Source of the DNA: RYN-433 sp036558265
GTDB lineage: Bacteria; Planctomycetota; Phycisphaerae; Tepidisphaerales; Tepidisphaeraceae
Assembly (NCBI GenBank): GCA_036558265.1
Contig: DATBFY010000374.1
Location: 1 to 18,281, forward strand
Reading direction: 5' to 3'
Length of the DNA stretch: 18,281 bases
Shown here: positions 6,511 through 14,803 of the stretch, one piece after another
Layout of the letters: every line of letters starts with the position of its first letter
Numbering within the stretch: the first letter of the stretch is position 1
The notes under the pieces: generated by a model
What the model was told of the DNA's origin: nothing
Database searches by the model: none
The model's input: the letters and a program-made list of their open reading frames with translations, nothing else
Translations under genes and position numbers: made by a program

Positions 6511-9500
6511 ATGAACGGCACCCGGACGCGCCGCGCGGCGGTTCCGCGCGTTTCCTTCCGTCTCGCAATTGAACAGGCCACCCGATCGCTCGTCGATCGG
6601 TGGCGCGCGCGCCCGCGGGCACGTGCCGCCGCGGCGAAACTCGAGGCGCTGGAGGGGCGCACGCTTTTGGCCGCGGCCGACCCGATCATCTCCGAGTTTC
6701 TGGCCGACAACACGACCGGCCTGACCGACGGCAACGGCAACCGCGGGGACTGGATCGAGATCTACAACCCCGGCACGACCGACGTGAACCTCCAGGGTTG
6801 GCACCTCACCGACAGCATCAACAACCCGACCGAGTACACGTTCCCCTCCTTCGTGGTCCCGGCGGGCGGGTACAAGGTTGTCTTCGCCACCGGCGAGGCG
6901 ACGCCGTTCATCGATCCGGGCGGATATCCACACACGAATTTCAGCCTGAGTAAGGGGGGCGAGTACCTGGCGCTGTCGCGGCCGGACGGGACGATCACGA
7001 CCGACTTCGCCCCGTCCTATCCGCCGCAGACGTCGAACGTGTCGTACGGGTTCGGGCCGGGCGGGGGGACGGCGACGACGCTGCTCAGCTCGGGCGCGGC
7101 GGGAAAGACGCTCACGCCGACCAGCGGTTCGCTGGGCTCGACCTGGACGTCGCGCACGTTCAACGATTCGACCTGGACGTCGGCGACGACGGGGATCGGG
7201 TACGAGGCCAATACGTCCAACGTGCCGGCCCTGACGCAGGAGGCCGAGGGCAACAACGACATCACGTCGGCGAACAACGCGACGACCAGCTTCGCGCCGT
7301 ATACCGGTAACCTGTACCAACTCGGATTCAACGGCACGATCTCGTCGGCGACCGACTCCGATTACTTCAAGATCGGGGCGCTCCAGGCGGGGGACGTGAT
7401 CACGCTGACCGCATCGGGGAACGGCGCATCGGCGCTTTCGGATCCGGTACTGGAGCTCTACCGCGGCAACGGCGCGACGACGCTGGTCACCAGCGACGAC
7501 AACAGCGGTCCCGGGAACGATGCGCTGATCCACCGGCTTTCGATCGCGGCCGCCGACACGTATTACGTCCGCATTCGCGCCAACGCGTCGCTCACGGGCG
7601 ATTACCGCGTCGGCATCCGCCTGGAGAACAGCGGCACGTCGCCGGGGACCGGTGCGAACATCACCGCGGAGTCCGAGCCCAACGACAGCGGCGCGGCGAC
7701 GGACGACCTCTCCAACGCCTGGGACGCGGTCAACTTCCAGTCTCACATCGCCGGTGGCACCAACTTCGGCACCAGCCACGACTGGTTCAAGTACCAGTTC
7801 ACCGCCGGTGACGTCGTGACCGTTTATGTCGATTCGACGTCGGCGGCGGACGGCACGGTCGTCCTTCGCGACGCCTCCGGCAACGCCCTGGCGTCGGAGG
7901 ACGGCACCAGCGCGCCGCCGTCGCCTTACGACAAGGACTCCTTCGTCTACTCCTTCGTGATCCCGTCCACCGGCGTGTACTACGTGGACACCATCCGCCA
8001 GACGACCAGCGGGGCTTATGCGCTGGACGTCTACCTCTCCACGACCACGCCCCCGCCGCACCCGGCCAACTTCGCCGGGCAGTACAACACCAGCGTGCAG
8101 TCCGACATGTTCAACAAGAACGCGTCGAACTACCTGCGCGTCGGTTTCAACGTCACCAATCCCGGGAACATCACGGCGCTGGACCTGAAGATCAACTACG
8201 ACGACGGCTTTGTCGCCTACCTCAACGGCACCGAGGTCGCCCGCCGCAACGCGCCAGGAAGCGCCGGAACGCCCATCGCGTACAACGCCGCGGCCACCAC
8301 CGATCGCACCCCCGCGCAGGCGCTCACGGCCGAGGACATCGACATCTCCGCGTTCCGGAACCTCCTGGTCGCCGGCAACAACGTGCTGGCGATCCAGGGC
8401 CTGAACTCCTCCGCCGGCTCGGACGATTTCCTGATCGTCCCCCAGATCACGGCGGACGTCTCGAGCAACGGCGTCAAGCAGTACTTCTACGTCCCCACAC
8501 CCGGCGCCGCGAACGTGCCCGGCGCGGGCGTCGTCATCAACGAGATCCACTACAACCCGGATCTGAAGACCCAGCTCGTCGAGTTCATCGAGCTGTTCAA
8601 TAATTCGAACCAGTCGGTGGACGTCTCGGGCTGGCGGTTCACCAAGGGCGTGACCTACACGTTCCCCGCGGGCAGCGTGCTCGCGCCCGGGCAATATGCC
8701 GTACTCGCCCAGGACGCGGGACAGTTCCAGTCCAAGTTCGGATTCGCCCCCTTCGGCGTCTACACCGGGTCGCTCTCCAACGACGGCGAGCAGGTCACGC
8801 TGACCGACCCGCTGTCGAACGTGGTCGATACCGTCACCTACGGCGCAGGCTTCCCATGGCCGACCGTTGGCGACGCCCTGACCGTCAACGGCACGGGCCC
8901 GTCCATCCAGCTCATCAACCCCGGGCTGGACAACGACCTGGGCGGCGACTGGCGCTCGGCCCTGCCCACACCCGGCGCGAAAAACTCCGTCTTCGCCGGA
9001 AATGCCGCGCCCGCCATCCGGCAGGTGAGCAACTCGCCCACCCAGCCCACCTCAGGCCAGCCGGTGACCGTCACGGCGAAGGTGACCGATCCCGACGGCG
9101 TCGCCCAGGTCAACCTCCAGTACCAGGTCAACGCGCCCGGGGCCTACATCCCCAGCATGATCGTCAACACCAGCAACTTTACCGCCTCCCCAAACCCCGC
9201 CTACAACCAGGGTTGGGTCACGCTGGCAATGTACGACGACGGCACCCACGGCGACGCCACCCCCAACGACGGCACCTATACGGCCCAGATCCCCGCCGGC
9301 GTCAACCAGAACCGCACGCTCATCCGCTACCGCGTCGCGGCAACGGACGGACAGGGCGCAAACATCACCGCCCCGTACGCCGACGACCCCCAACTGAACT
9401 TCGCTTACTACGTCTACGACGGCGTCCCCGGCTGGTCCGGCGCCATCCACCCCGGCGACGCCGATCCGACCAAGTCGCAGGTGGTGAACTACAGCGCGGC

Positions 9501-12500
9501 CGACATGAACCGCCTGCCGGTCTACCAGCTCATCGCGCGCAATCAGGACGTAATCGATGCGCAGCACATCCCGCCATCCACGGCGTCGGGATACAGCGGG
9601 TCGCAGGAGCTGTGGCGGGGCACGATGGTCTACAACGGGGTGGTCTACGACAACATCGGGTTCCGGGCCCGCGGCGGCACCGCCTGGCGGTACGCGATGG
9701 GCAAGAACAAGTGGGAATTCAACTTCAACCGCAACCACGCCTTCCAGGCCTACGACAATTACGGCAACCCCTACCCGGTCAAGTGGGACAACTTCGCCCT
9801 CTCAGGCATCATCCAGCAGGGGAACTACTGGCACCGCGGCGAACAGGGAATGTTCGAGGCGGCGACTTTCAAGTTCTTCAACCTCGCCGGGGTGCCGGCG
9901 GACGACACCAGTTGGACGCAGTTCCGCGTCGTCGATGACGCCGCCGAATCCACCTCCAACCAGTACCAGGGCGATCTGTGGGGCATGTACCTGACGATCG
10001 AGCAGAACGACGGCACGTTCCTCGAGGAACACGACCTGCCCGACGGCAACTATTACCGCATGAACCCGGAGGACGGCGGCGCGGGGGGCGGGACCCTCAA
10101 CAACCAGGGGCCCTACCCCCAGCCCAGCGACAACTCGGACCTGGTCAACTTCACCAACACCTACAAGAACACGACCCCCACCGACGACTGGTGGCGCCAG
10201 AACCTGAACCTCGACGAGTATTACGCCTATCGCACGATCGTCGAGGCCGTCCACCACTACGACGTCGACCAGGGCGCCGGCAAGAACTACTTCTACTATC
10301 ACAATCCGGTCACCAATCAGTGGGAAGTCCACCCCTGGGACGTCGATCTCACCTGGTCGGACAACATGTTCGGCGGCGGGGACGAGCCCTTTAAGAGCCG
10401 CGTGCTCCCGCGGCCGGCGTTCAACCTCGAATATAAGAACGCCATCCGAAACATCCGCGACCTGCTCTGGAACACCGATCAGGCCTACAGCGTCCTGGAG
10501 AGCCTGGCGAACGTCATCGACCCCCCCGGCGTCACCAACGCGCCCGTGGACTACGACCGGGCCATGTGGGATTACAACCCGATCCTCGATCCCGCGACCG
10601 GCTACACCTACGGCGACAAGGGCGGCGTCGGACGCTTCTACGCCGGTGGCCCTGGCGTCACCATCCCCGCCCCCGGCGGTTTCCGCGGGATGGTGCAGAA
10701 GATGAAGAACTACGTCGTCACGCGCGCCGCCTACCTCGACTCGCTCGACGCCGATTCCCTCATCCCCAACAAGCCCTCGATTACCTACACCGGTCCGGCC
10801 GACCACCCCCTCGACCAACTCTCGTTCCACACCTCGAACTTCTCCAGCCCCAACAACAACTCCACGTTCTCTTCCATGGAGTGGCGGATCGCCGAGGTCT
10901 ACGACCCGAACAACCCGATCTACAGCCCGACCGCCGAGCGCCCGTACGAGATCCAGGCCAACTGGCAGTCGCCCGAGCTCACGACGTTCAACGCGAACAT
11001 GTCGGGAATCCCCGCGGGCAACCTGATCGCCGGACACAGCTACCGCGTGCGCGTCCGCATGAAGGACGCCAACGGGCGGTGGTCGAACTGGTCGGACCCG
11101 ATCCAGTTCATCGGCGGCGAGGCCGACTCGTCGATCCAGTCGCTGCGGATCACCGAGATCATGTACAGCCCGGCGCCGCCCCCCGCCGGCTCGCCCTACA
11201 CGCCGGACGACTTCGAGTACCTGGAGCTTCAGAATACCTCGGGCGGCAACCTGGACCTGAGCGGCGTGAAGCTGAGCAACGGCGTCGACTTCACCTTCCC
11301 CGACGGCTTCGTCCTGGGCGCGGGACAACGCACCCTGGTCGTCTCGAACCTCGACGCCTTCCAGTCGCGCTACGGACACGCCCAGGATTCGCTGATCGCC
11401 GGCACGTACACCGGCCACCTGGCCGACGGCGGCGAACGTCTCCGCCTCGAGGGACCCGCCGGGCAGCAGATCCTCGACTTCTCCTACAACAACGGCTGGT
11501 ATCCCCAGACCGACGGCCAGGGATTCTCGCTGGTCATCATCAATCCCAGCGGCGACCCGAACACCTGGGGCGACAAGGATTCCTGGCGGGCGAGCCAGCC
11601 CCCCAACGGCGCGCCCGGCCAGGCCGACCCCGGCCTCAACCCCAACGCGATCGTCGTCAACGAGATTTCCGCCAACCCCACCGACCCCACCAAGGCGTTC
11701 GTGGAGCTCAAGAACACCAGCAACGCCGCGATCGACATCTCCAACTGGTTCCTCTCCGATTCCTCCGACTCGCTGACCAAGTACCGCTTTACTCCCGGCA
11801 CCATCCTCCAGGCGGGCGGTTACCTCACGCTTAACCAGAACACCACGTTCGGCACGGGTTCCGGCGGGTTTACCCTCTCGCCGACCGGCGGCACGCTTTA
11901 CATCACGTCGGCGGATGGTTCGGCAACCCTCCTGGGCTACCGCGACGCCCAGGATTACGAAGCGTCGGACCCGAACGTCACCCAGGGACGCTACATCAAA
12001 TCGACCGGCAACCAGGATTTCGTCCGGATGGTCTCGTCGACGCCCGGCGCCGACAACAGCCAGCCGGTCGTCGGCCCGATCGTCATCACCGAGGTGATGT
12101 ACAACCCGCAGCCGGGCGGCAACGAGTACATCGAGTTCCGCAACGTCACCGACGCGCCGGTGGACATCTCCGGCTGGCGTCTCCAGGGCGTGACGTTTAC
12201 CTTCCCCGCCGGGACGATCATCCCCGCCCACGCCTACTTCCTGGTCGTGGCGATCCCGCCCGGCGATTTCCGCACCAGCTACAACGTGCCCGCGGCCACC
12301 CAGGTCTTCGGGCCCTTCGCGGGCGTGCTCGACGACGCCGGCGAGGACATCGAGCTGACCAAGCCCGGTCCGGCTCAGAGCGGCGTGACCCCCTACATCA
12401 CCGTCGATCGCGTCAGTTACAGCTCCAGCTTCCCTTGGCCGACCTCGCCCAACGGCACAGGCGCCGCGCTCTTCCGCGCGTCGCAGTCGGCCTACGGGAA

Positions 12501-13311
12501 CGACGTCGTGAATTGGCGCGCGTCCGCCGGCATCGGCGGCACGCCCGGCCGACCCAACGCGCCGGCCACCGCGACCGCCCGGTACGATATCACGACGGCA
12601 CTTCCCAAGCTCTCGATCACCTTCACCGAAGACGTCTCCGGCACGCTGACCGCCAACTCGCTCTCGCTCCAGAACCTCAGTGGCGGCTCAACGCCCGCGA
12701 CTGCGTATGCCTGGGACCCGGCGACGCTCACCGCCATCTGGACCTTCAGCCAGATTCCCGCCGATGGCAACTACCGCGCCACGCTCAATGCCGTCGGCGT
12801 CGTGGACTGGTCGGGCGTCCAGATCGACGGCAACGGCGACGGACAGGCCGGCGGGAACCTCACCCAGGACTTCTTCTACCTCGGCGGCGACGTCAACCAG
12901 GACCGCCACGTCGACTTCAACGACCTGGTGGTCCTGGCCCAGAACTACAACTCGACCGGCGGCAAGGCGTGGGCGCAGGGCGATTTCAGCGGCGACGGCA
13001 ACGTCGATTTCAACGACCTGGTCATCCTCGCCCAGCGCTACAACACCACCCTCCCGACCGCCGGCGCGCCCGTCTCGGCCGGTCCGGTCAGCGCGGCGGC
13101 GTTTTCGGCACTTTTCGCCGCGGCGAGCGAGCCCAATCCCAAGCCGCCAACCACCACCGCGGCGCCCCCACCGACCACCGGCACCCCGCCCACGCCACCG
13201 GCGCCCGTGACAAAGAAGGCACAGCCCAAGCCGCCACTGCCGGTCGTCCCGCCCGCCAAGCCCCAGCCGCCGGCGAAAAAGCCGGCATTCAGCAAGGCCC
13301 GCATCAGGTAA
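6511..13311 (+). CDS. Giant surface protein with CotH kinase, five lamin-tail domains, PPC pair and dockerin-type end
   Basis: A 2266-aa protein; GGCGAGGA ends 6 nt before the ATG. Order of parts: N-terminal LEALEGRTLLA (44-54); lamin-tail domain 1 (57-170); a beta-sandwich split at about 232 and 521 by two pre-peptidase C-terminal (PPC) domains (about 240-375 and 383-515); its second half with YDDGFVAYLNGTEV; lamin-tail 2 (673-830); an Ig-like domain (835-975); a CotH kinase domain (about 985-1400); a fibronectin-like domain (1419-1537); lamin-tails 3 (1541-1709), 4 (1712-1853) and 5 (1855-2016); an Ig-like domain (2025-2124); dockerin-like EF-hand loops D2127-D2138 and D2158-D2169; and a Pro/Lys-rich tail. 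Kinase motifs include RARGG (1052-1056), K1065/K1067, DVDQGAGKNYFYY (1251-1263) and HPWDVDLTW (1274-1282). CotH proteins are atypical secretory kinases in spore coats; here the role is unknown. It is probably exported and surface-attached. Confidence 0.9.
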   Translation: MNGTRTRRAAVPRVSFRLAIEQATRSLVDRWRARPRARAAAAKLEALEGRTLLAAADPIISEFLADNTTGLTDGNGNRGDWIEIYNPGTTDVNLQGWHLTDSINNPTEYTFPSFVVPAGGYKVVFATGEATPFIDPGGYPHTNFSLSKGGEYLALSRPDGTITTDFAPSYPPQTSNVSYGFGPGGGTATTLLSSGAAGKTLTPTSGSLGSTWTSRTFNDSTWTSATTGIGYEANTSNVPALTQEAEGNNDITSANNATTSFAPYTGNLYQLGFNGTISSATDSDYFKIGALQAGDVITLTASGNGASALSDPVLELYRGNGATTLVTSDDNSGPGNDALIHRLSIAAADTYYVRIRANASLTGDYRVGIRLENSGTSPGTGANITAESEPNDSGAATDDLSNAWDAVNFQSHIAGGTNFGTSHDWFKYQFTAGDVVTVYVDSTSAADGTVVLRDASGNALASEDGTSAPPSPYDKDSFVYSFVIPSTGVYYVDTIRQTTSGAYALDVYLSTTTPPPHPANFAGQYNTSVQSDMFNKNASNYLRVGFNVTNPGNITALDLKINYDDGFVAYLNGTEVARRNAPGSAGTPIAYNAAATTDRTPAQALTAEDIDISAFRNLLVAGNNVLAIQGLNSSAGSDDFLIVPQITADVSSNGVKQYFYVPTPGAANVPGAGVVINEIHYNPDLKTQLVEFIELFNNSNQSVDVSGWRFTKGVTYTFPAGSVLAPGQYAVLAQDAGQFQSKFGFAPFGVYTGSLSNDGEQVTLTDPLSNVVDTVTYGAGFPWPTVGDALTVNGTGPSIQLINPGLDNDLGGDWRSALPTPGAKNSVFAGNAAPAIRQVSNSPTQPTSGQPVTVTAKVTDPDGVAQVNLQYQVNAPGAYIPSMIVNTSNFTASPNPAYNQGWVTLAMYDDGTHGDATPNDGTYTAQIPAGVNQNRTLIRYRVAATDGQGANITAPYADDPQLNFAYYVYDGVPGWSGAIHPGDADPTKSQVVNYSAADMNRLPVYQLIARNQDVIDAQHIPPSTASGYSGSQELWRGTMVYNGVVYDNIGFRARGGTAWRYAMGKNKWEFNFNRNHAFQAYDNYGNPYPVKWDNFALSGIIQQGNYWHRGEQGMFEAATFKFFNLAGVPADDTSWTQFRVVDDAAESTSNQYQGDLWGMYLTIEQNDGTFLEEHDLPDGNYYRMNPEDGGAGGGTLNNQGPYPQPSDNSDLVNFTNTYKNTTPTDDWWRQNLNLDEYYAYRTIVEAVHHYDVDQGAGKNYFYYHNPVTNQWEVHPWDVDLTWSDNMFGGGDEPFKSRVLPRPAFNLEYKNAIRNIRDLLWNTDQAYSVLESLANVIDPPGVTNAPVDYDRAMWDYNPILDPATGYTYGDKGGVGRFYAGGPGVTIPAPGGFRGMVQKMKNYVVTRAAYLDSLDADSLIPNKPSITYTGPADHPLDQLSFHTSNFSSPNNNSTFSSMEWRIAEVYDPNNPIYSPTAERPYEIQANWQSPELTTFNANMSGIPAGNLIAGHSYRVRVRMKDANGRWSNWSDPIQFIGGEADSSIQSLRITEIMYSPAPPPAGSPYTPDDFEYLELQNTSGGNLDLSGVKLSNGVDFTFPDGFVLGAGQRTLVVSNLDAFQSRYGHAQDSLIAGTYTGHLADGGERLRLEGPAGQQILDFSYNNGWYPQTDGQGFSLVIINPSGDPNTWGDKDSWRASQPPNGAPGQADPGLNPNAIVVNEISANPTDPTKAFVELKNTSNAAIDISNWFLSDSSDSLTKYRFTPGTILQAGGYLTLNQNTTFGTGSGGFTLSPTGGTLYITSADGSATLLGYRDAQDYEASDPNVTQGRYIKSTGNQDFVRMVSSTPGADNSQPVVGPIVITEVMYNPQPGGNEYIEFRNVTDAPVDISGWRLQGVTFTFPAGTIIPAHAYFLVVAIPPGDFRTSYNVPAATQVFGPFAGVLDDAGEDIELTKPGPAQSGVTPYITVDRVSYSSSFPWPTSPNGTGAALFRASQSAYGNDVVNWRASAGIGGTPGRPNAPATATARYDITTALPKLSITFTEDVSGTLTANSLSLQNLSGGSTPATAYAWDPATLTAIWTFSQIPADGNYRATLNAVGVVDWSGVQIDGNGDGQAGGNLTQDFFYLGGDVNQDRHVDFNDLVVLAQNYNSTGGKAWAQGDFSGDGNVDFNDLVILAQRYNTTLPTAGAPVSAGPVSAAAFSALFAAASEPNPKPPTTTAAPPPTTGTPPTPPAPVTKKAQPKPPLPVVPPAKPQPPAKKPAFSKARIR

Positions 13312-13336
13312 GAGTCGCTTTCAAAATGCCAGCGAC

Positions 13337-13463
13337 GTCATCCTGAGGAGGTTTTACCGACGAAGAGCCTGCCCTGAGCTTGTCGAAGGGATCTGGCCGC
13401 GAGGGGACGCGGCCATCCATTCGGCGCAAGATCCTTCGGTCGTTGAAACTCCCTCAGGATGAC
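13337..13463. repeat. 127-bp inverted-repeat intergenic element, copy 2 (GTCATCCTGAG family)
   Basis: It has the same 11-bp terminal inverted repeats as copy 1, at 13337-13347 and 13453-13463. It also has the identical 36-bp internal block (13361-13396) and the same right-half sequence. The middle (13397-13425) differs from copy 1. It begins 25 bp after the stop of the giant gene and takes up much of the 327-bp gap before the glycosyltransferase gene. Confidence 0.85.
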
Positions 13464-13524
13464 GGGCCTTGCCAGAAATTCAGCAGAGCAGTTTCAAAAC
13501 TCTCTCCAGGGTGAGGGGTCTTGC

Positions 13525-13548
13525 CATGGGCAAACTCGTTTGCCCGTG
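13525..13548. repeat. GGGCAAAC palindrome, copy A
   Basis: CATGGGCAAAC and GTTTGCCCGTG form an 11-bp stem with one G-T pair around a 2-nt spacer. The flanking sequence, including GTGGTCTTCG after it, recurs at copy B (14758-14782). It lies upstream of the glycosyltransferase gene. Confidence 0.6.
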
Positions 13549-13563
13549 GTCTTCGCGGGCGTC

Positions 13564-13605
13564 CTGCGCATGACGCAGACGGGGCCCCTATTGCCACGCG
13601 TGGCA
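13564..13605. repeat. Cluster of small palindromes upstream of the glycosyltransferase gene
   Basis: Three palindromes follow one another: CTGCG/CGCAG around a 5-nt loop (13564-13578), GGGGCCCC (13581-13588), and the perfect 14-mer TGCCACGCGTGGCA (13592-13605). The last is 33 bp before the ATG at 13639 and could be an operator or part of the same repeat block as copy A. Confidence 0.4.
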
Positions 13606-13638
13606 TTTGGCGCCCCCAGACGGTAAAAACCCGCCCGC

Positions 13639-14733
13639 ATGCCCCGTGTGCTCCAGGTCTATGGTCGATGCGCCGACTTCCAGACCCTGCGCGCCATCGA
13701 ACAGCTTTCGAGCGGACTGGGCGCCTCGTTCGACGTGTACACGCGGACGATCGGCCGCGGCGGTGATTTTCGCAACGTCCCCTCCGCCGCGCTCGGCCTG
13801 CGCGACGACCTTCGCCAGTTCGACCTGGTCCACGCCTGGGGCATCGGCGCACTGTCCGCCGCCGCGTTCGCGTCGTCGTCCGGACGCATCGTGTTCACGC
13901 CCACGCCGTTTCCCAGCCGGCGTCAGATCGGATGGATCCGCGCGATCCTCAATTACCGCGACGTGCAGGTCGTCTGCCCGACGGCGACGCTCCGGCGGGC
14001 GCTGGTCGAACGAGGCATCCCGCTGCCGCGCTGCCACCTGATCCGCCCGGGCGTCGATTTCGCCCGCGTCAAGCGACGCCGCGATCCGGCGCTGCGGGCG
14101 GCGCTCGCGCTGGCGGACGACCACCACGTCCTGCTCGGCCTGGGCGAATCGACGCGCGCCGCCGACCATCGCCAGACCGTCTGGGGCGGGGCGATCCTCA
14201 ACGTCCTGGATCACCGCACGCGCGTGCTCCTCTGGGGACGCGGCCCGATGGCCCCCGCGGCGGCGAGGCTCGGCCAGCGCCTCGGCCAACCCGAACTGGT
14301 GACCCTCGCCGAACAGCGCCTGGGCCGGCACCTGGACTTCGAGGACCTCCTCCCCGCCGCCGACATGCTGGTCGTCAGCGCCACCACCCCGGTGGCGACG
14401 CTGCCGATCGCAATCGGCATGGCCGCCGCACTTCCGATCGTCGCGACCGTCACCTCCACCATCGCCGAGCTCCTGGAGGACCGCCACACGGCGCTGATGA
14501 CCCAGCCCGCCGTCCCCCGATTACTCGCGCAGCGGATCATGCAGTTGCGCGAGGATCCGCAGATGCAATGGTCGCTGGCCGACACCGCGCGGGTCGAGGC
14601 GTACGAGTTCTTCTCACTCTCCCGGTTCCTGGACCAGTTTCGCGCGCTCTACACTCAGGTGATCGAAGGGCGCACGGCCGAGGTAATCGAACCAGCGCCC
14701 GGCGCGGGATTGCGATTCCACGGACGGGGATAA
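13639..14733 (+). CDS. GT-B glycosyltransferase of family 4 type with altered EX7E motif
   Basis: This 364-aa protein has the layout of a GT-B glycosyltransferase. The N-terminal half begins with a Rossmann-like strand (MPRVLQVYGR) and contains DLVHAWG. A linker follows with HLIRPGVDFARV, typical of the GT4 family. The C-terminal donor domain has VLLGLGES, VLLWGRGPM and LPAADMLVVSA, then LPIAIGMAAALPIVAT. Such enzymes transfer a sugar from a nucleotide-sugar donor to a glycan, lipid or other acceptor at the cytoplasmic membrane face. The EX7E pair that retaining GT4 enzymes use near the donor is replaced by P251 and I259. It may therefore use another donor geometry or be inactive. No ribosome site is evident before the ATG. 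It stands alone in its orientation; an acetyltransferase gene converges on it. Confidence 0.75.
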   Translation: MPRVLQVYGRCADFQTLRAIEQLSSGLGASFDVYTRTIGRGGDFRNVPSAALGLRDDLRQFDLVHAWGIGALSAAAFASSSGRIVFTPTPFPSRRQIGWIRAILNYRDVQVVCPTATLRRALVERGIPLPRCHLIRPGVDFARVKRRRDPALRAALALADDHHVLLGLGESTRAADHRQTVWGGAILNVLDHRTRVLLWGRGPMAPAAARLGQRLGQPELVTLAEQRLGRHLDFEDLLPAADMLVVSATTPVATLPIAIGMAAALPIVATVTSTIAELLEDRHTALMTQPAVPRLLAQRIMQLREDPQMQWSLADTARVEAYEFFSLSRFLDQFRALYTQVIEGRTAEVIEPAPGAGLRFHGRG

Positions 14734-14757
14734 AACGGCTCGCACCCGACCGGGTGG

Positions 14758-14782
14758 CACGGGCAAACTCGTTTTGCCCGTG
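14758..14782. repeat. GGGCAAAC palindrome, copy B, between convergent genes
   Basis: CACGGGCAAA and TTTGCCCGTG form a perfect 10-bp stem around a 5-nt loop. It lies in the 70-bp gap between the convergent stops of the glycosyltransferase and acetyltransferase genes, so it could serve as a bidirectional terminator. It is the same family as copy A, including the GTGGTCTTCG that follows. Confidence 0.6.
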
Positions 14783-14803
14783 GTCTTCGATGCGAGGCGT
14801 CAC

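Noticed and set aside
6454..8694. 746-codon open frame on the - strand opposite the giant gene
   Set aside because: It is antisense to clear lamin-tail and PPC coding sequence. Its product is a monotonous Arg/Val/Asp/Gly-rich string with no domain, as expected from the reverse frame of GC-rich codons.
9802..12231. 809-codon open frame on the - strand
   Set aside because: It is antisense to the CotH and lamin-tail region, with the same low-complexity composition, no recognisable domain and no ribosome site.
13525..14782. Repeated palindromes considered as a CRISPR array
   Set aside because: Only two copies over 1.2 kb with a gene between them, no regular spacers and no cas genes.
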